A DNA stretch of 64,000 bases, taken from the NCBI GenBank assembly GCA_026225945.1, contig JAMJFZ010003624.1, positions 7,416,001 to 7,480,000 on the forward strand, given 5' to 3'. Under the pieces are notes generated by a model, which was given only the letters and a program-made list of their open reading frames with translations, searched no databases and was not told the DNA's origin. This DNA comes from Cricetomys ansorgei. Its lineage: Eukaryota > Chordata > Mammalia > Rodentia > Nesomyidae. A program made the translations under genes and the position numbers. The stretch's first letter is position 1; the number at the start of each line of letters is the position of its first letter. This document shows positions 1 through 11,397 of the stretch, piece by piece.

Positions 1-618
1 CATAAATATGCTAATGACATCCTTCCCATAAAGAAGCCCCGTGATGTGAATATCTGTGTTATGCTAGGCAGGCAGAGGAGGAGGCTGACTTGGAGACGGT
101 GTTCACTGGTCTCATGGACCTGAGGCAGGAGACGGAGTGAGTTCATTGTGGGAGTCTATTTAGAAATCTTGTCTGATTCTATACAGGGATAAAGACTGCT
201 ATAGATGAACTTCATTTCAGAAGCCTATGCACACATTCGTGGAGTGCAGAGCATAGACTATGTACAGGAAGGCAAAATAGCTGTTAGGTCGTTAGAAAGT
301 GCTTATCTCAAGCAAGCAAACATGTACTGCCCTGTAGTTACTCTCTGGTCTTCTGTATGTTTAGATCTGACAGGAGAGACTCCATCTTGGGAGGGTCAAC
401 TTCCACAGGTCTGTGATGGCCAGGAACCTCACCCACCTGAGCTGGCGCTACTCCATATGACAGAGAGCCATTTGAATACCGCTGACCACCCACCCGAGTG
501 AAGCCACTCGTGTGACCACTGTGCCGTGGAAGCAGCGTTGGAGCTCCTGTGCTCTTGATCCTTCTCTGACACCTTCAGCCTGGACATCCATGATGCCCGG
601 AGCTCACAGTCCACATAA
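1..618. other. Unique sequence, no gene recognised
   Basis: I see no repeat family, RNA gene or recognisable coding exon here. The open frame at 205-501 (98 codons) resembles no protein I know and has no supporting splice or promoter context. Confidence 0.4.
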
Positions 619-636
619 CACAGCTCTCCACTTTCT

Positions 637-840
637 TTTTCTTTTTGTCTTAAACATTTTATTAATTTTAATCTTATGTGCATGAGTGTTTTACCTGCAT
701 ACATGTCCTTGTGAGGGTGTCAAATCCCCTGGAATAGGAGTTCCAGACAGTTGTGAGCTGCCATGTGGGTGCTGGGAATTGAACCCAGGTCCTCTGGAAG
801 AACAGCCAGTGTTCCTAACCGCTGAGCCATCACTCCAGCC
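637..840 (-). mobile_element. B2 SINE, reverse orientation, with target-site duplication
   Basis: Read on the minus strand this is a tRNA-derived B2 SINE. The plus strand ends in the reversed B2 head (ACCGCTGAGCCATCACTCC) and carries the typical body (GTGCTGGGAATTGAACCCAG). The A/T-rich tail lies at the left. It is flanked by an 18-bp direct repeat at 619-636 and 841-858 that differs at one base, which is the target-site duplication expected from L1-driven insertion. Close match to the family and intact flanks suggest moderate age. Non-autonomous and without coding capacity. Confidence 0.92.
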
Positions 841-858
841 CACAGTTCTCCACTTTCT

Positions 859-1264
859 ATGTGTTTTCTGCGCCAGAGCCCCTGGACATTCTCACGCTCC
901 TTTACCTTCTCATTGTGTTGGGTACGGATCCTTCCCTGAGACAATGGCCCTCACCTGCAGGATTCTATCTGAGGTACTCAGTATCCAGAAGGCACAGTGG
1001 TAGCAGGTTTTGTGACAACTCCTGTAGACCCGGTGGATTTAATCTTCTCATGTGCCCTCCACATCCGCAACACTATCCTGCCCCTGAGTCTGTTTCTGAG
1101 TTATGATTATTTATGAGACCTGATTCCTGAGATACAGAAAACCATGCCTCCCTACCTCAATCTTTTCCAAAATAGAAAACTAGCCTAGGGGAGAAGGCAG
1201 CCCTGAGGCTCGGCCCCAGGAAGTTTGTTCTCTTAAGAAAACAATATTTGAAACTGCTTGAAAC
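859..1264. other. Unique sequence between SINEs
   Basis: No repeat or gene recognised. Open frames here are short and partly B2-derived on the left. Confidence 0.35.
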
Positions 1265-1449
1265 TGGGCCTGGTGGCTCACACTTTTAATCTACCTTTAA
1301 TCCCAGCACTCGGGAGGCAGAGACAGGTGGATCTCTGTGAGTTCGAGGCCAGCCTGGTCTACAGAGTGGGTTCCAGGACAGCCGGAACTACATAGTGAGA
1401 CCTTGAGTAAAAATAAAAGAAAAAAAAAAACCCAACAACAACAACAAAC
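1265..1449 (+). mobile_element. B1 SINE
   Basis: 7SL-derived B1 with the pol III-type start, the core TTAATCCCAGCACTCGGGAG and GAGGCCAGCCTGGTCTACAG, ending in an A-rich then CAA-repeat tail. A small internal duplication near the head repeats the 'tttaatc' segment (CTTTTAATCTACCTTTAATC), an oddity of this copy. Confidence 0.93.
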
Positions 1450-1453
1450 GATA

Positions 1454-1690
1454 CTTGGCTGGGCCTGGCAGTACAGCCATGTGGTTTTAGGAACCCCAAA
1501 CACTAAGCAGGAGAATTACAAGCTGAAGACTTTCCCGGACCACTAGTAAGACCTTACCTCAAAATTGAAAGGAGTTGGTGATATAATCTGATGTGAGAGC
1601 ACTTGGCCTAGCTTGTGCAAGGTCCTCTTGAGGATCAGTCCCCAGAACATATACATCAACCACGTCACACACATGTGCACATATAGACAA
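1454..1690 (+). mobile_element. B4-type SINE (B1-like part fused to ID)
   Basis: The left part is a diverged B1-like segment ending in AAGACCTTACCTCAAAATTG. The right part (about 1571-1649) aligns with the ID element, including the tRNA-like stretch GCTTGTGCAAGGTCCTC and GATCAGTCCCCAGAACA. This head-to-tail arrangement is the known B4 structure. It sits directly behind the B1 at 1265. Confidence 0.7.
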
Positions 1691-2534
1691 TACTCACTAA
1701 AGAACAAGGGACATAATATGTACATAAAGTACATGTGAGTGACATTGAAGTGTTATCAATAAGGAGCACAGCTTTAGCGGGGACCACGGCTGCTCTCTGC
1801 TCATGGGTTATTCTGTTTCTGGAAGCCGGTCGCACAGTTAGGCTAGGGTGCAGGTCTGGACACTGCAATCCTCCGAGTGGCTTACTCAGTGGAGTTCTTC
1901 AAGCCTGCAACTGAGTCTTCCCCACAGACCCACTCCGATCCACCTCATGCTCACAAACCACCTCTGCTCGGTCTGAAACACAGCGGATTTGCTGGCCTTT
2001 TCATGTGAACTTCAAGTGGAAGGTCACTGTGCGGGGTGGGGGTGAGGTCTGGACTCTGAGAAACGAGTATGAGTTCTGACTATGTTTCTTCACATTATGC
2101 TTTTGATTGTTCTGATTTGATGGATTGCATGCCCCCTACCCCACACATACACACAGGGCTCCTGGGACTAAACTAAATACACGTACTTTCCTTAACTTTC
2201 CCGGTCACCTCCCTGAAATAACTTCCTTGAAGCCTCTCTAGCGTTCCATGACAGACTCTTGCTAAGGTCTTGTCTCGAAGCCACAAAATTACTACATTGT
2301 AATAAATACCCTTCAGAGACCCTGGGGCACGTCTCTTAGAATGCAGACTCTGCGTGGCTACCCTGATGAAGCAATCACACTGCACTGAAATACCAGGCGA
2401 GCGGTCTGTGCGATGTGTGCTTTCCTGAAGCCATTTCTCCTCTGAGTAAGTGGGTAGATGGACAGACACTGAATCAGCGAATCATTCGAGCTTGTATGAC
2501 CATGACCTCCAGGTCACAGTATCCCAGCCCGGGA
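1691..2534. other. Unique sequence
   Basis: No gene, RNA or repeat recognised. The minus-strand frame at 2173-2469 (98 codons) has no resemblance to a known protein. Confidence 0.35.
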
Positions 2535-2660
2535 ACCACTTCCTTGTTACATGACCACAGATAAAATCGCTTCCTGTCTCGGTTTTCATGACTGTAAAAC
2601 GATAAGTGGAGAGAACCATTTAAGCTCTGAAATCACCACTCAGCTTTCATTATTGTTACA
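2535..2660 (-). mobile_element. MIR SINE fragment
   Basis: Diverged minus-strand MIR. The order 'ttacatgaccacagataaaatcgcttcctgtct' into 'cattgactgtaaaacgataa'-like sequence follows the MIR core (loss of sodium-style 'gtgaccttgggcaagt ... ctgtaaaatggggataa'). Old mammal-wide SINE; borders approximate. Confidence 0.5.
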
Positions 2661-3380
2661 CTGGGGTTGCTGTTGTTAAGAAATACTCAATAATCTTAAT
2701 AATGATGACTGCTATTCCTAGGATCTGTTTCCCTTGAGATCATATACATCGCTCGTTCTAGGAGCTAAAGGAGAAGGAAGAAAGTTAGGGACCATTGTAC
2801 ATTTATTTGAGAGACAGGTTGAGTGCCGTGGTACAGACTGCTAACAGTGTTGATCTTAGGCTGATCATCTCCTAGGCTGATCTTGAATTTAGGGAAACTG
2901 GAGCTGCCGGCTCTCTTACAGAGTTTATGAGAAAAGCCAGCTTCCTCATTGCTCACTATGTGAAACCTACCATCCACACCCTGAATCACTCAAAAATCGA
3001 TAGGAACACTGAAGACAAAGAGATCATTCTGTGGGTAAGCACGGCATTTTTGAATAGTGGTAGCATTGAAAATAAAGACAAGGCTGTGGCTGAGCTCAGT
3101 GTTTTCACCTCGAGGCATTAGCTGGAAGGACAGTAAGCTGAAAGTGGAGATGCGGCTCAGTGAGAGACCTAGGGAGGGGCCTAGACACTAAGGGAGGGAC
3201 CAGGCCTCACATCTGCTCTCAAGAAGCAATGAAAAAATACCTGGAAGAAAGACGATTAAAAGTAGAGAAGCAAGATGGGAAACCTGGAAGCCTCACTAAA
3301 GTGAGAGGGAACGTGGGATTGCCTACATCGTTGTGAGGTCGGGGTTAACTACAAAAAATAGGAATAAAAATTGCTTTGAA
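2661..3380. other. Unique sequence
   Basis: Nothing recognised. Short open frames only. Confidence 0.35.
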
Positions 3381-3559
3381 GGGATAGAGCAGGATCTCAG
3401 TCAGTAAAGAGCGATGATGCTCTAAGTTCCATTCCTGAGAAGCCACACGGGAAAAGTCAGGTGTAGTGGACATGTAGACACATACGCATGAACATTCATA
3501 CATGCATACTTCTTCCCCAAATGCTTTAAATATTGAAATAAAAAACAAAAACAAAAAAG
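3381..3559 (+). mobile_element. B3/B2-related SINE fragment
   Basis: A tRNA-like head (CTCAGTCAGTAAAGAGCGAT) followed by a 'gttccattcctgagaagccacacgggaaaagtcaggtg' type body and an A-rich tail matches the B3-related rodent SINE layout, although it is diverged and lacks the middle part. Confidence 0.5.
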
Positions 3560-3606
3560 CAGAAACTAGTTAATCACAACTGTGTGGGTCTATTTTTTGC
3601 ATTCTA

Positions 3607-3655
3607 TTCTGTTTCTCTCTCTCTCTTTTTCTCTCCCTCCCCTCCTCTCTCTCAT
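3607..3655. repeat. CT-rich low-complexity tract
   Basis: Mostly C and T, with runs of CTCT and CCCTCCCC. Confidence 0.7.
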
Positions 3656-3747
3656 ATGTCTAGATTCATACCAATATATATCTTACTGCCAGGTTTTTTG
3701 GAGTCAATTTTTAGAATCATGTAAAAATATACCTCAAAAATTGTTGA

Positions 3748-3889
3748 GGACTGCTCCTACTGGTACACACCTTTAATCCCAGCACTCGGGAGGCAGAGTC
3801 AAGCAGATCTCTGTGAGTTCAAAACCAGCCTGGTCTATATAACAAGTTCCAGACCAGCTATGGCTACATAATAAAACTCAAAAACAAAT
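3748..3889 (+). mobile_element. B1 SINE
   Basis: Core CTTTAATCCCAGCACTCGGG and 'gatctctgtgagttc' are intact; the right half is diverged and ends in an A-rich tail. No clear flanking duplication. Confidence 0.9.
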
Positions 3890-3904
3890 TTTTGGAAGTG
3901 TTTG

Positions 3905-4047
3905 CTTTGTTTTGTTTTATTGTTTGTTCGATTTTGTGAAAGAGTCACCTTGAGATCTAGCCCAGATAGATCTCAAACTTGGGGTCCTACTGCCCCCACC
4001 CTCATTAGTGGGGGATTATAGGCATCTGCCATATAGCTGGCTGCTGA
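3905..4047 (-). mobile_element. Old B1/PB1 SINE, reverse orientation
   Basis: Minus-strand B1-like copy. Plus strand reads T-rich tail, then a diverged 'gagtcaccttgagatctagcccagat', 'cctactgcccccaccctc' and GGATTATAGGCATCTGCCA. The divergence suggests an older (PB1-like) copy. It lies tail to tail with the B1 at 3748. Confidence 0.65.
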
Positions 4048-4144
4048 GTCTTTTCTTCATAGTTTTTTGCAAATTCTGCTACATATTACTATTACTTTAT
4101 TTAAAAGTGTTGGCTGGGATTTGAACTGAATTTAACTGAAGCAC

Positions 4145-4870
4145 CAAGAAACTTGATGAAGAAAATGGTTTCTCAACAAATGTTGCTGAAAGAGCTGAAT
4201 ATTTACGTGGGGAGAGAGATCTCAATCTTCACCATGTATAAAAATTAGCTTCAACTGCATTATATAAGAAGAAAATATACTAGAGAGTCTTTGTGACCTG
4301 GGGTTAGGGAAATTTTTCTTAAAGACAATATGAAAAGCTGAGACTATACAAAATGTAAGATCATACATTATATTTCCAAGAAACTCCAACTTTTGTTCTA
4401 ACTGAGATGGTCAGAAAAATGAAAATGCTAGTTGCGGAGTTGCACAAAATATGTATAAAACATATTCCTGAGGGGGGGGGGAACCTATTAGAACTCAATA
4501 GTAAGGTGAGCAGCAATACAATAAAAGTAAATGAGCAATAAAACAAATAATAAATATAAATGGCTGGATAGTTTACCAAAGAAAATTAAGGGAAAACAGA
4601 TCTATGCACGTAAAGATGAGCAATGTTATTCATCGCCATGTAATGTGAATTGAAACTATGATAAGCTATCATAAACTAGTTATTAATAATATCAAGGGTT
4701 AAAGATGTGGGGCTTACATAATGGTCATATATTGGTACTAGGAATGAAAAATGGCAATGCTACTTTAGAAAACAAACTGAATTTTCTCAAAGTTACACAA
4801 AATTAGCTATACATAAACACATAGCCGAGAAATCCCATTCCTGGCTATTGACCCAGCGGAATTGAGAATC
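4145..4870 (+). mobile_element. Old L1 fragment, 3' part of ORF2 (broken)
   Basis: The sequence follows the 3' third of mammalian L1 ORF2: an 'aataaatggtgctgggaaaactgg'-like stretch near 4177, a 'tgtgacctggggttagg' stretch near 4296, 'acctattagaactcaatagtaag' near 4483, and an 'aatcccattcctggctattgaccc' stretch near 4831. No open frame spans it and indels are frequent. It contains a G9 run at about 4473. It would have encoded the region after the reverse transcriptase core; this copy is dead. Old L1M-type by divergence. Confidence 0.75.
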
Positions 4871-5095
4871 CGCGTTGACACAGACATGTGACAACCATTT
4901 CCACTAATTCACTGTCTCCAAGAAGAGCATCTTCCTTGTGTTTGCTTGCTATTTTTGAAAACCTAATAGGTGTTATGAATAACCTTACTTTTAATGTCTT
5001 GAACAGATTTCTGAATTTTTTAATTCTTCCTCTTTTTACAACTTTCTCAAGTCTTAGAAAACATAAATCAGAACTTTCCCGTCAGTGCGGCCAAG

Positions 5096-5522
5096 TGTTG
5101 GTTTCTCCCTCGGATGCTGTCCACCCGCGGCCTGAGAATAGGGGACGAGACGCAAAGGAAGTCTCGGGAGCCGAATCTGATGGACCACAAACTCGAACTT
5201 GAACTCGTTTATTAGCGGACTCTTCCCTGTTTAAATCTCTTTCCCCAGAGAAGGCGGGGTACGGGTACTCCGGATGGGGAAGTCTGATTAGCATGGGGGC
5301 GGGGCGGGCACCTGGCCTCATGGTCTTTGCAAAGGTGCCTAATCCGCCACAGGGCAGGCAAAAAGCTTGCCATGTTTATTTTCCTTTTGCTTCTGTGAAT
5401 AGCTACAGTCCCTCCAGGGCTAGAACGGAAGGCGTGCTCGCAAGGCGTCCTGCTAGCCCACCTCGGGAGGACGAGGCACCCTTCAGCGACTTCAACCTGC
5501 TCTTTAGCCCCAGAGGTCTACA
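5096..5522 (-). mobile_element. Solo ERVK-type LTR, reverse orientation, perfect 6-bp TSD
   Basis: A 427-bp element that begins TG and ends CA and is flanked by perfect GCCAAG copies at 5090-5095 and 5523-5528. Six-bp duplications are typical of class II (ERVK, IAP-like) proviruses. On the minus strand an AATAAA signal lies near 5209-5214, in the place expected for R. It is CpG-rich compared with its surroundings, suggesting a fairly young copy. No internal retroviral DNA remains, so it is a solo LTR left by recombination. The LTR may still carry promoter activity. Confidence 0.9.
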
Positions 5523-5603
5523 GCCAAGGATTATGCTGCTTGACAGATTGGCAAAGAGATTTCAACCCCAAATTGATAGATACCATTACTCTGTGTGTCC
5601 TGC

Positions 5604-6004
5604 TGTAAGTCCTGGTCCAAACATGATTAACGACACAACATATATGCTTCCTCCTGAAGGATATGGGCAGGAGATATCCAAATAGGAGGCAGGAAATACC
5701 CAGACAGGAAGCATTAAGGGGGGAGAAGCCCAAGCAGGAAATACACCAGTATGTGTGCTCACCTCTGATTGGGTCTGATGAAAACACATAGCCTCATGGG
5801 ATCTGCCTTTAAGAACCCACCCCCCACCCCACCCCCACACACAAGCTACAGCTTGTGGTCTTGATGGAGTCTCAGGGGGACCTTCACGTGACCCTGGCCA
5901 GCTTCCACCATTACTGGCCAGTATTAAAAGCTCGCTTAAAATTCAATCGAACTTTGTGGCATTGACTTTTTTTTTTTTTTTTCTCAACAGATTTGGGATT
6001 GACA
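5604..6004 (+). mobile_element. Possible LTR
   Basis: A 401-bp segment starting TG and ending CA, flanked by CTGC at 5600-5603 and 6005-6008. A TATTAAAAGC stretch sits at about 5922 and a long T run at 5967-5982. A 4-bp match can arise by chance, so this is a candidate ERV1-type LTR only. It lies immediately next to the ERVK LTR. Confidence 0.35.
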
Positions 6005-8069
6005 CTGCCACTGCAGGACGGAGGGGGTGGAGGAGGGCTTGAGAAGATTCTGGGTTTTAGGAGTTTCTGTGTAGTTGTCACTACCGGAATTCCTCAGCCC
6101 TTTAGTGAGGCAGTTACGAGTCTCACTGGCTTTGATTCTTTTATTTCAGTTTGCTCTCACATAACCACTGTCTCCTGACTTCTAAATATTTAGCCACATG
6201 AACGAAGCCTTCGTCTAGTTTTTCTTTTTTTTCTCTTTCCATGAAAGCTGAATTCCCTGTAGCTGTGGATCTTGACCCCTGACATATTTAGGCCCGGAGG
6301 ACAATGGTCCAATCAACAGTCATTACTCTATGGTTTAAGAGAGGTCAGTCAGGACAATAAGCTGAAAGTCAAGGTAACAAAAGAACTAAGAGCTGTCATG
6401 GGTCCTCTTCACAAGCGAATGAACTTGAGTCTTGCTTTCTGGGATGTAGGAATCCGGGGCTGCTTCAGGAATGTCAGCCATTTCATCCTAAGGCGACTCT
6501 GATATTCTTGCTCCTCCCCATGTTTGGTCATTAACTAGAAACTCAGAGAGCAAGCAGCTCTGTGGTTGGCCCTTATCAGAAGCCCCTGCAAGCCCTGCTT
6601 GCTGCTAAAATAAACCTCTTCTTCCCATTGTTCTGGTTTCCTAGAAGAAAAACACCAGGCCTTCCAAGTGCCCCAGAGTGGAGTTCCAGCTTCTCAGTTT
6701 CAAAGCTATTTACTCCAACCAATGCCCTCTCCCAGAAGAATGCCTTTGAAACTCGGAGACAAAGGCCAGAGAAAGAGCATGAGGTTTGGCCAGGCACCAC
6801 TTCCCCCAGTGGGCCTTTAGCCCACCCTCAAAGCCCAGTGATGATGTTTCCAATGGCCTTAGGAAATCTCTTAAAGGGGACAAGAGGGAGGGGCTAGTCT
6901 AATTTCTATTGTATCCGGTATAATAAACTCATTTTGTTGCCAGCCAGTCTTTCCTTCAGAACTTTGAACTGTTAATAGTGGCAATTAATACGAACCAGCC
7001 AGTGGCATCTTCAACTTATAGTCATTCTTCTGGAAATAGCTAGCTTGTTTGAGATGGGCCTACTCCATCTCCCAGAGAAGTCTGCAGGATTCCTCATGGG
7101 CAGAAACCCTCCAGAATCCTTCCCTCCATATTAGCAAGGATCAAAGTAAGAATCCCTTTGTCTCCTTTTGAACGCTCCTCTACTCTCGCGTAAGTAACGC
7201 CATCTTCTCTCTCAAATTCTCCCCATATGTTCCTGAGGGTCAGGGGCTGTCGCCAATAAAGTTTAGAGATCTGCGTAAATTTTATGGCTGTTTCAAAAAT
7301 TAAGAGGCGACATTCCCTCGGGGCAATCACTAAGACTTTCAGAACAGAAGTTCGCCTCAGGAAAAGAAACCGCTAACACTTTGTTCAGACAAAGCCTCTG
7401 CCCTTTTCTCTATTTGGTTATCCTATACAAATGCTTCCCTTCCACCAGGGGATTCTGAACATGTCTGGGGAATTTTCCAAATGTTTTGAAGTCCAAGGCT
7501 GACAGTCCAGTAGCTGTCGGCTGATAAGCCACGGCTCTGCTGACAGTCTGGGTGAGCACCACACTGGCTTCCTCCTCTCTTCCCTCCCACCAGGACCTTG
7601 TCTCTCACAGACTCTCAATGACCTTCGTTAATGTTGGTTCTCTTAGATTTGCACAGTTCTCACTGGGCACTGTTTAAAAGCAGCTGCCACGACCATCAGT
7701 CCTGTGGCTTCTAGAGTAATTCCCATAGCTCTGTCCGGTTGATTCATTGTTATTGCACAAGAGGCAAAGAGCTTGAGAGACCAGGGATATTCTAGTAAGT
7801 TCAATTTTCCACTTAGTAGACATTTATCTCACATACTGTCCAGCCAATGCACAAAACCACATTGAATATGTGTCCTAACTATTCAGAGTCAGAGCTCAGC
7901 AAAGCACATTCTAGTTTTTAAAGATAGCCTGGATAGGCATTGTTTCTATTTCAGTGATTCAGAAACTTAATTCAGCATTTCTGATGCATTTGATTGGCTC
8001 TCCGTTCTCCTTTAGCATAGGGGATGGAAAGACTCAATGCTAGATTATCTTAGATGTTCACACACAAAA
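6005..8069. other. Unclassified sequence with LTR-like poly(A) signals
   Basis: No gene recognised. AATAAA signals occur at about 6608 (CTAAAATAAACCTC) and 6921 (GTATAATAAACTCATT), each in a context reminiscent of old rodent LTR ends, but I could not find matching borders. The rest is unique. The frame at 6562-6897 (111 codons) is unrecognised. Confidence 0.3.
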
Positions 8070-8162
8070 CAGAGAGAAAGAAAGAGGGGGGTGACAGAGA
8101 GAGAGAGGGAGAGAGAGAGAGGAAGAGGGAGAGGGAGAGAGAGAGAGAGAGAGGGGAGAGAC
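8070..8162. repeat. (GA)n-rich microsatellite
   Basis: Purine-only tract of interrupted GA and GGGA repeats. Confidence 0.95.
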
Positions 8163-8384
8163 TACAACAAGCCTGCTTGTAGCAGGCCTCTCTAGTTAAT
8201 AAAAAGATGTGCTTACTAAACAGATTTCATGGCAGGAATTATTCAATTTACAAAGCATTCATCATTAGAATTTCTTTGTATGGCATCTAGAGACGAAGAT
8301 GATTTGCATAATTCTAACTACATCTACAGTTAGGAACATACTTGTGGTGCATGTAGAGTTCTCCCTTGCCTCCCTTCAATATAA

Positions 8385-8395
<11 letters not shown>

Positions 8396-8434
<39 letters not shown>
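8396..8434. repeat. (CA)n microsatellite
   Basis: About 19 uninterrupted CA units. Confidence 0.97.
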
Positions 8435-8436
<2 letters not shown>

Positions 8437-8810
8437 CTTCATGCCACTGCTCCAACTTGTATAGCAATTTTCCTTCACAAGTAGCAGACTCCTAAAAAGA
8501 ACCTCCTAACTGTCTTTCACTCACTCTGCCTTCCTTCCAAGGTCAAACACACCATGTAGGTCTTCCAGCCAGCCCAGTCCATGCCCACTTTATGGACAAT
8601 AAATGAATGCCCCTCGAATAACACATGTGTTAGGACAAGTCAGAGAATGTGTTAGTGGGCACCAGAGCCCAGGCTAGGTCTTCACATCCAGCCTCTGTTC
8701 TTCCCCCACCTCTCTGTCCCTGGTCCTCACTCAGAGAAGTGCTTTTCCTCCCCAGAGACCTACAGAGAAGGCGACCTTACAGTTTATCTGAAGAAAACTC
8801 TTCTAGATTC
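8435..8810. other. Unique sequence
   Basis: No gene or repeat recognised. Confidence 0.35.
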
Positions 8811-8974
8811 ATGAATGCGTAGTCGATCGTAGACCTGTTCTGACTTCATCCAATCAAAATTGCCCACCACATAGAGAAAGTCACATCCACTGATGAATGC
8901 GTAGTCGATCGTAGACCTGTTCTGACTTCATCCAATCAAAATTGCCCACCACATAGAGAAAGTCACATCCACTG
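8811..8974. repeat. Perfect 82-bp tandem duplication
   Basis: Two head-to-tail copies, 8811-8892 and 8893-8974, are identical at every base. The unit starts ATGAATGCGTAGTCGATCG and ends CACATCCACTG. It belongs to no repeat family I know. The unit length is not a multiple of three, so any reading frame shifts between copies. Identity of the copies points to a very recent event or an assembly error. Confidence 0.97.
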
Positions 8975-10984
8975 AAGAAGTCCAAGTGACCCCCAAGTAA
9001 TACAACACATAGATGTTGCTGCCTGAGATGGTTATAACAACCTAACATTCTAGGGTTTTTGTTGTTGTATTTTTCAATCAAAAATAATTTATTTTTTGCT
9101 AGACTAGATTCTTTCAACTTTACCTCAAAACCCTGTTCTTTGATTATATTAATGGACCCCTCAAAACATAGGCTGCATTTTTAGCATCCCTCTTCAAAGG
9201 GACAGCACAGGTTGAGCTGTGGGAGGGCTGCAGAAGATCACATATGGCACTGACCTCTGCTGAAAGGTATCCCGGACTTCCCAACAATTTTAGTTGCACT
9301 CCTTGATTAGAAGTGAATTCCTACGAGATTAAATCACTTATTCTTCCAGGCCCAAGACCCAAAGCAATCATTTATTTGGGTCCAAGAGTAGAAGCACATA
9401 ATGTTCATCGTTGCATCTACTGTTACAAGAGATTTTATTTCCAAGTTACTTAATATATGACTTCTTAAAGGCATGGCCTGCCTTTTCTTTGAGGTGGAAA
9501 TATTTGTCACAATCTTGTTCTGCTGCCCAATAAATCAAAATGTTGAACCTCTTGTAATAAAAATAGTTGCTTTGAAGTATGACCTTAAATGTCTAATTTC
9601 CTACCAGCAGTAATGAGTCTTCATCCAGCCATTTGGGAGTTGGGGAGACTGGGTTTTCTTTTTTCCTGTCCTTTTGTTTTTCTAACATGCGGGCTGTCTC
9701 ACGACAGGATTTTGTATTCCAGATGCTTTGGCGAGAGAAAGCAGTAAGCAACCATGTACATCTCAGACCTTCATACCACCCAAGTGGCTGTTACGTCACT
9801 GGCCAGCCTGAGCCTATCCAGATGATTTCTGCTCTCCCCTCGTATTTAATGTTGTAACCCTTTAGTCAGCAACATAAAATAACAGGCATTCTTCTGTAGA
9901 GTTAGTGTTCTACAGACACTCAGAGAGAGGGGGAAGGAATCAAAACCCCACACAGAAGTTAAAACCCACGTGGTTTTAATAAGAACAAGAAAAAGCGATG
10001 GCTTAATTAAGTAATGAGACCAGAGTCCCCGGTGGTTAATAAGGTAATTTGCCACATGATTAAAGGTACGTGCGGAAGGATTTCTGGGGTAAGCCTGGCA
10101 CCCAAGTGGAACTCTTTGGAAACAGAGTCACTGAAATACTAGACCTTTTGTAAACAAGAGAAGGGAACAGTAGAGGTATTGCCGGATTGCTTCATCCTCA
10201 TCTCAGTATTTTCAAGAAGACGGGAGCACAGAGCCAGGAAGACCTGGAGCCTGTAGTGTGACTGCTGCTTTTCACAGTGAGTCTCTGTCCTCTGCCGAGA
10301 CTGCAGCAGCAGTGCGGGGAAGGGAGGGGTAGGAGGCAGGTGCTGCTCCCACAGCTCTCTGGGGTGGATGAGAGAGATGCCAAGGTCTGATAAATGAAGA
10401 CCCAAGCCCAACACCTCCAACGCTTTTCTCATCTACCTTCTTGCCTCATCTCTCTGCCCTGAGCCCCAAACCAGTGTGTCCCTGTTGCCTTCGGAAGTCT
10501 TTCCCCTCTGTGAGGAATTTTCTTTCTTAACTTTGCGGTATAATATCTGGTAACATGACTTAGTGCAGACCACCAGAAGCACAGCTAACGGTATTGGCGT
10601 GATCGGACGTCTTGTTCCAAAGATCTCTGCCAGATGTCTCTGGACTGAGAAGCTGAACTGGCCTATCTGGTTGCCAGCCTCCCAAAGGCTCCTTAAGAAT
10701 CCTTGACTTTTCTTGTGTGCCGAATGGAAATAATGACATCTTATTCACTTCACACAGCTATGGGTGTGCTGTTCAAATTGTTCTGTCAACTGGAAGATGC
10801 TAGATACGTGTCAGATTATTGCCCTTATCTTCTCGAGACGAGATCCTCCAGATGTCTCCAGGGAATACCTTTGCGAGACTGGAAAAAGGTTCCTGCCAGC
10901 TCCAATCAATAATCTACAATTCATCATTCCTTTTGAAAAACAAATAGATATTGAGTCGTCTGCAGAGAATACGAAACAAAATCC
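8975..10984. other. Unique sequence
   Basis: No gene recognised. A minus-strand open frame at 8881-9117 (78 codons) runs into the second duplicated unit and resembles nothing known. A weak MIR-like stretch may lie at about 10710-10830. Confidence 0.35.
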
Positions 10985-11135
10985 TTGCTCTTGTGGAGTT
11001 TACAGTGGAAGGGGCTGATAAGAAACGGATAACAAAACAGATAGGATAATGAGAAAGCATAATTAATGTCATGGAGATTGGGTTAGAGCTACTTCAGACA
11101 GGGCGTCAACAAGGAAAACCACTCGGGTAGATAAA
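10985..11135 (-). mobile_element. L2 LINE fragment (3' region)
   Basis: Plus strand reads 'cttgtggagtttacagtgg', then 'cagataggataatgag' and 'cttcagacagggcgtca', matching the reverse of the L2 3' region ('catggagcttacattctagtg ... agggtggtcaggga'). Ancient and diverged; borders approximate. Confidence 0.5.
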
Positions 11136-11165
11136 GAATAAAACCCAACTGCACTCAGAGCAGCA

Positions 11166-11397
11166 GGAGGGTGAGAGGAGGGGTAAAGTAAGGAGGGGTG
11201 AAGTGAGGAGGGTGAGGAGGGGTGAGGCTGAGGAGGGGTGAAGTGAGGAGGGTAAAGTTGAGGAGGGGTGAAGCTGAGGAAGGTGAGGAGGGGTGAGGCT
11301 GAGGAGGGGTGAAGCTGAGGAGGGTGAGACTGAGGGAGGGATGAGGCTGAGGAGGGGTGAGGATGAGGAGGGGTGAGGATGAGGAGGGTGAAGCTCT
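11166..11397. repeat. Purine-rich minisatellite
   Basis: About 230 bases of imperfect repeats built from GAGGAGGGGTGA and GGTGAAGCTGAG modules, with a period near 17-18 bp. Nearly all A and G on the plus strand. Confidence 0.9.

Noticed and set aside
1571..1649. tRNA gene
   Set aside because: The tRNA-like segment is part of an ID/B4 SINE; the same applies to the tRNA-like parts of B2, B3 and ID copies elsewhere in the window.
5082..5500. CpG island promoter of a gene
   Set aside because: The CpG-rich segment coincides exactly with a solo LTR bounded by target-site duplications.
5604..6004. Firm ERV1 LTR call
   Set aside because: The CTGC match at both borders was found after trying several possible ends, so it is listed only as a low-confidence candidate.
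8811..8974. CRISPR-like direct repeats
   Set aside because: Only two copies, no spacer between them, and the host is clearly a mammal.
8881..9117. Minus-strand coding exon or pseudogene over the duplicated unit
   Set aside because: The 78-codon frame matches nothing I know and the duplicated unit of 82 bp would shift any frame.
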